Source of the DNA: Monilinia fructicola
Taxonomy: Eukaryota; Ascomycota; Leotiomycetes; Helotiales; Sclerotiniaceae
NCBI GenBank assembly: GCA_008692225.1
Contig: VICG01000013.1
Span: 372,001 to 436,000, forward strand
Length of the DNA stretch: 64,000 nt
Reading direction: 5' to 3'
In this document: positions 58,988-64,000 of the stretch, piece by piece
How the letters are laid out: each line of letters begins with the position of its first letter
How positions within the stretch are numbered: position 1 is the first letter of the stretch
Notes under the pieces: generated by a model
The model's input: only the letters and a program-made list of their open reading frames with translations
What the model was told of the DNA's origin: nothing
Database searches by the model: none
Translations under genes and position numbers: made by a program

Positions 58988-59990
58988 CGCTAATGAGTCT
59001 GTCTGTCTACGTGCGCCGCCCAGCGTCGCAATCTACGAAGTCGGAGAAGTTACAAAGAGAAGTGTGGTTTTTTAGGGGGGGATCAAGTGGTATGCAAACC
59101 AAGGTACAAAAATGAATTACTGACTTATTGATCAATGATTCATTTTTTAATTTGATTTGATAATTTTGTAAAGTGTTGCAGTTGTAGTTGTAGTTGCAGT
59201 TGCAGTTGCAGTTGCAGGTGATGGTTGTTTGGATATCAATAGATAGGTCCACGGGTATTTGGGTCAACCAGCCACCAGTCAATGCTGTCATAACTTAGTT
59301 ACCGTAGTTCTATGTGGCGTAGATCTTCGCGCGGCATCGTGCCCCATACTTTTATTATCCATATCATTCAGACCCGTGGACATGTAGAATCCTTCCCAGC
59401 TTGATTCAACATGGCAACAACATTACATCGTCCTCCGGCTATCTATACTGCACCACACAAAGGCCTCCATTTGTCCATTCTACTATTATTACTGTTCTAC
59501 GGATATTGGATGCTTCAATCTTATGGTTAAAGCATACCTAGGCACCTACTAGGTATCTCGAGTGATCTTCACGATAATTATTGGCATCTAAAACAAGTGC
59601 AAAATTGAACCTACTGCTTCAAGGCAGTGCTAGATCTGAGACTTTAGTGACGCTGGTAATAGAGTTCTATAGAATCATTCTATACTTCCCCTTTGAATAT
59701 TACGCTGTCAGTGGCATGAGTGCCAGTCTTCTAGTACTCTCAAAAAAGACCTATTCCAAAAACGCCATCAGAGCTCCCATCCAAAATGCTGGAATACCCG
59801 CCTTATCCCAATTCGGTATCCAAAACGAATTTTTGACATGTATAAAATTTGCCATTGTCCCTGGAAAGTTATCCCGTAAATGTGGGAGCCAGATTATGGG
59901 TATCTGGTTAAAAGAATGACTTTCCAGTTTTAACTGGTTCGTATAATCATAACTCATTTTCGTTACTGTTACGTAACCATAACTCCCCTC
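58988..59990. other. Gene-free region NCR1-NMNAT
   Basis: NCR1 promoter (minus) and NMNAT 3' flank, with a short GTTGCA-type repeat at 59175-59215 and CCTAGGCACC/CTAGGTA motifs at 59540-59555. No gene. Confidence 0.5.
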
Positions 59991-60905
59991 TTAATTCTTG
60001 AGCTTTGAATCTCCAACTGCAGGTGATGCCCTGCCTGACCCCTCTGCTACCTTGGATTTGCCTGCACTAATAGATGATGCACCATCCTCCTCATAGAGAT
60101 GATGCTCCTCGATGTACTTGATAACCGGAGCAGGTAACAAATACTGCACGCTCATCTCTTTCCTTAAGAAGAGTCTAATCTTTGTGCTACTGATATCGTT
60201 TGTTACCAATTGTTGAATGACGTAGATGTTTGCGTTTGTATTGTTCAAGACTTGCAAGTGCATCCTCGATATCTGTTCCAGTACGTTCGACAATGAAAGT
60301 GCCGTATTGCCCCAAGATATGTTGAAGATCCGCTTCACTCCAAACTCCCGGAATACTCATTGTTTCGATGAGATCAGCCCCGGCTAACAGAGCAATGCGA
60401 ACAGGTACTCGAGATCCATCCGGTCGTATGGCACCGCCCATCACTTTGTTTATTTCATGTTCGACATGATCAAGCACAAGGGCAGTCGGGGTATATTCGG
60501 TTTGTAGGGCTTCCCATGGGTCCACCATGAGCCAATTTGAGGATTGTACCGCCAACTCGCACATGTTAAGTCTGCAAAGATTAGTTCGTCTTCTATAGAG
60601 ATACTCAGGAAGTATGATCATTACCGGTGTTCCGAACTTGCTAGACCAGCTTTCTTGTAGAAGTTCGAGACGGGTGAGAAGTAACCGCTGAGAAGTTCAA
60701 ATTCGGTGTTGAACTTGCAATAATCGGCAGCCATCTCCATCATTCGCAAGTGAAGGTAAGTTATGGGGGAAAAACTACCACAGGCTACCAATACTAAGGG
60801 AGTCTTCGCTGGATCATTTTGAGTGAGTCTAAGGCGATCGGTTGGGAAGGTATAGTTGTCGAGAGTTTGCGTAGGAATAACCTGGGGGTCAGGAGTGGAA
60901 GTCAT
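59991..60905 (-). CDS. NMA1: Nicotinamide/nicotinate mononucleotide adenylyltransferase
   Basis: This enzyme makes NAD from NMN and ATP (or the deamido form), the step shared by all NAD routes. Start at 60905 (MTSTPDPQVIPTQ). Intron at 60572-60624. The protein is 286 residues. The nucleotidyltransferase motif GSFSPITYLHLR begins the Rossmann fold, followed by ELLSGYFSPVSNFYKKAGL, NWLMVDPWEALQ, ALLAGADLIETM and the second ATP motif ISSTKIRLFLRK. The C-terminal tail is Ser/Lys-rich. An extra base in the TTT run at 60229-60231 shifts the frame; without it the total is 287 codons. Yeast has two paralogues (NMA1, NMA2) and this one cannot be told apart, so the symbol is nominal. Confidence 0.92.
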
Positions 60906-63629
60906 ATTCAGTTTGTGATTTGAAGGTTTGAATGTTGTTATTATTTGAAGGGAAAGTGGAAAAGTTGATTGAGATTTTGGGTAAATGACAAAGGCTGGAT
61001 GACGAATTTCGGAATTGCAGGGATTTGTTGCGAAGGGATCGCGATGAGTTGAAGATATTTCTGGAACTCACTCTTTGCAAATAAGTCAACAAAGGAGAAG
61101 AAGGAGGAGGAGAAGAAGAGGAAGAAGAAGAAGAAAGTAAGATGTGATCTCTAATAATTCTAATGGTATTATTCAATGGTTTAAACATGAAAAATTGTGA
61201 GGTTAAATAGATTTGTACTCCGCAAGTGAATCAAAAAAAGAAGGGTTCGATATCAGGGAGTTTATTATAAGTTAGTCAATCAGTCAATCAGTCAGTCAGT
61301 CAGTCAATCAATCAATGAAGAGTGAGTGAATCTAGTCGGTTGAAGGGAGGAGAAGAGAGGAGGGAGGAGAGAGGAGGGAGGAGTCAGAAAGATAGTGGGA
61401 TGTGCAAAGCCCCGCCAAACGCTTTGATTCTCTAGAACCGAAAGTAGAAATATATACAGTTTGGATATTTGAGTACGTTTATTAGGTACTTGTTATTATT
61501 AAGTACTTACCACTTACGACTTACTATTTATTTCACCTTACCACTTACGACCTCCACTTACCACTTACCATTTACCATTTACCACTTAATTACCAATCTT
61601 CGACACACCTACTGACTGTACTGCTCAAATTCAGACAGACGAGAGAACTTTTTCCATCGATCATCAATTTTTTCAATCACGAGTCATAAATCAACCCAAA
61701 TCAAATCAAATCAAACCAACTCGATCGATATACCGATTGAACTCTCTTCCAAGTTCCAAGGTTATTCTACTCTGAACATAAGAGCTTTACCCGGTACCTA
61801 TCCAGGATATATATTATACATGTAAAATTTCATTTGCAAAATAACCATAATCAAGCCACTTGCTAGGTCCGATAGTCATTCGCGGATGTCAATGCTACTG
61901 TACGCCTGCTGCTGTTGCTGCCGTGCAAACCCTCGAGGCCCAATACACTAAGCTTCAATCTGACTGGAATGGTTTCAAAGATCCCCCTCCCCCTTCGGTA
62001 TTTGCACTATCAAGGTATGGGATTTGGATAAGGTTCTACGATAGCGGGCTAGCACGGGTATCATTGCTTGGCTTGGTCAATTCATGAGGCAGTCTTCATA
62101 TATTTGAAGGTTAATCATGGGGTGTGACAGACTGCCAGTGTGAGAGCCGCGGTATGAGGTGGACATTGAGTGAGTATAGTACCAGGTATACTAGGTAGGT
62201 ACCTAGGTAGGTAAATGGATGCTCCGTATGGATGCTCCGTATGGATGCTACGTCGGAGCTAATTTTAAGAGAGAGGGAGATTTATTATGTGTATAGGTAC
62301 CTACTACCTACTACCTTGGTATATACTGTACTAGGTAGGTACATACTCCGTCCGTACTCTCTGTAAGTATATAAGGCGGCCCGTCGCCGCATCGAGATAT
62401 TCGCCAACTGTTGCTCAAGAACCCTCTTCCAGCTGCATCAACATGGCATTTTTCCCATTTTTCCCTCATGTTGCTTTTCCTACCTACCAGAAGTGATACA
62501 AATTTCCCCACCACGTTATTTATCCACTCGACTCCATGTAATCAACCCAACCTTCTCCGAAAAAGCCGAATTTCCAATATATATCCAAGATTGTTCGAGT
62601 GCGAGATGTCAAATCCTACCCATAGGCCCGGTGGCCGTGGTACCGAGATGAAGGGTAGCTGTCGATAATAGGTCGGTCGATGTTTTGTTTGTTTGCACGA
62701 ATCGGACCAAGATATTCCACCATTCGTATGCTTCCGTTCGTGGAAGGTCTACATTCAAGTCATGATTGATTGCACGCACGATATCATCCTGTTGAGATTT
62801 AAAGGAGGGTATAGGACCTCCCTTCATTAGCTGATTGGACGCTGGAGAAACGTTACTGTCCTCCGGATAGAACTCTCTTATAACTTATTATAAGACTCTT
62901 ACCACGGCGCAGAGAGTGGGTAGCTGGGTTGTCAGATGAACTCCAAACAAAGCCGTGTTGAGGAAGAGTAAACGTGCTTCTACTTCACCACGACGAGTTT
63001 TACTATTGGGTGTAGTAACAGATATATTGATTGACCACTTCATCCACAGTACCTTTTTCTTCGGCATACGGACAGGAATCAATTGAAGCATTGGGGTCTG
63101 TAATCCCGATCGATAACAATCTTGGTGTGATGAAGAACGGTATCAATTGGTTCAGGTATCTTTGAGAGAAGCACGCCCTTGAGGGGTGAATTCTGGCACA
63201 GATGAGTTGTCCATAGACTTTTCGAGTGATGAATGATTCCATAACCTATAGTGAGGGCATACGTAGCTTTGCAAGATATGTCGAAGGTTGACATTGGTAT
63301 TACTCGTTCTGATAGAACAGGTCTTCGATATGATTGAACTAAAGGTATAGGGTATCCATGGATAGGTTCAGTAGGTACTGTGTCTAGCTAGGTATTCGAG
63401 TGGGAATGGGGAGAGTTTGGCTTTGACCCATCCAGTGGAAGTGATATCAGGATAGGTAGGAGGTATATTTGACTTCGATATTGTTGACTTTCTATCATAG
63501 AAAGTACTTGGGTGCAGTCGAGTTTATTAATAAGTCAAGTCAAGTAAGATCAAGTCACAAAATGATAGATGTTACGAGTAACCTTGGAACCATAAGGATG
63601 TCTACCTCAATAATAAGTACTAATATACA
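60906..63629. other. 2.7-kb gene-free region rich in short repeats
   Basis: Includes the NMNAT promoter. Simple tracts: GAA/GGA at 61085-61136, CACTTAC/CATTTAC units at 61505-61590, AAATC/AAACC units near 61695-61720. Dense CCTAGGTAGGTA and TACTCCGT motifs occur at 62190-62360. Open frames on the minus strand at 62888-63300 overlap in all three phases and I assign none. Confidence 0.5.
61273..61314. repeat. (GTCA)n/(ATCA)n tetranucleotide repeat
   Basis: About ten GTCA or ATCA units in tandem, upstream of NMNAT. Confidence 0.85.
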
Positions 63630-63945
63630 ATATGGCCTTCAATATTAGTTCCCCTTTTGATCGTCTAATCCCTTCACCCCCCTCCTATGTACCTAGTATA
63701 TCCTCAGGATTAGATAGATATAACTTTGATTTGATGGGGGCAAGCCCCCAAACCCCCATAGCTCGCTGCGCTCGAGGAAGTATTCATATCCATATCACAT
63801 CTTCTCTCATACTAATAACTAGTTCTTCGACACCCTCCCTATATAACACTTCTTCGCTAGGTGAATTGAGACATATGAAACGGTATCAATATGCTTACAA
63901 GAGGAGGAGGTTCTTTGAATTGCCTAGATCATTCATTTAGGAATG
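63630..63945 (+). other. Patch resembling fungal mitochondrial DNA (possible NUMT)
   Basis: The patch contains a perfect GC hairpin, TGGGGGCAAGCCCCCA (63735-63750), followed by AACCCCCATAGCTCGCTGCG. GC palindromes of this style are common in filamentous-fungal mitochondrial intergenic DNA and unlike anything else in the window. An open frame of 102 codons (63632-63940) runs through it without a recognisable domain. A recent nuclear copy of mitochondrial DNA is one explanation; an unrelated mobile sequence is another. Confidence 0.35.
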
Positions 63946-64000
63946 TTGTCAGGAAGGAAAAGACTCGTTTGGTTTAAAATATCTTATTCTCTTTATTCCT

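Overview
The window is nuclear DNA of a filamentous ascomycete. The coding regions are split by short GT-AG introns (mostly 50-80 bp), the genes are fungal in type (GEM1, RPN7, ABD1, DBR1, ZPR1, GDE1/PHO81-like, NCR1, COQ5), codon and base composition is moderate, and there are AT-rich islands of the kind repeat-induced point mutation (RIP) leaves behind. The gene set and island structure would suit a Leotiomycete such as a Sclerotiniaceae member (Botrytis, Sclerotinia, Monilinia). That placement is an inference from general resemblance, not from a search. Layout: 1-8.7 kb holds the 3' end of mitochondrial Rho GTPase GEM1, proteasome subunit RPN7 (minus), mRNA cap methyltransferase ABD1 (plus) and a mitochondrial-type alanine aminotransferase with an 806-bp pyrimidine-rich first intron. 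9.2-10.1 kb is almost pure simple repeat. 10.5-21.7 kb holds a SPX-ankyrin-glycerophosphodiesterase (GDE1 type, minus), lariat debranching enzyme DBR1 (minus), an RNase P/MRP subunit of SNM1/RPR2 type and ZPR1. 22.3-41.6 kb is an accessory region: ArsH flavoprotein, a decayed secreted FAD-linked oxidase, a truncated short-chain dehydrogenase next to an AT-rich island, an alpha/beta hydrolase divergent from a 2,416-residue highly reducing polyketide synthase, a 2.9-kb AT-rich transposon graveyard (two TIR elements and a solo LTR with a 5-bp target duplication), and a bZIP-basic-region plus ankyrin-repeat regulator of the type that controls some fungal secondary-metabolite clusters. 41.6-64 kb returns to housekeeping genes: a fungal DUF2433 metallophosphoesterase-like protein, COQ5, branched-chain ketoacid dehydrogenase E1 alpha, a DUF1771-Smr protein, the NPC1 homologue NCR1 and a nicotinamide mononucleotide adenylyltransferase. 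The last 3 kb has no gene I can defend, but it does contain a GC-hairpin patch that resembles fungal mitochondrial DNA. How the genes work together: most are unrelated housekeeping genes. The exception is the hydrolase, polyketide synthase and ankyrin regulator, which together with the broken oxidase and dehydrogenase look like a small, partly eroded polyketide gene cluster. A caution runs through the whole annotation: about eleven conserved genes are interrupted by single-base insertions (rarely deletions), almost all in short mononucleotide runs. In every such gene the exon lengths become exact multiples of three once those bases are allowed for. I therefore treat these genes as intact and the indels as probable sequence errors, and I annotate them as CDS spans. 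No tRNA, rRNA or CRISPR array was recognised.
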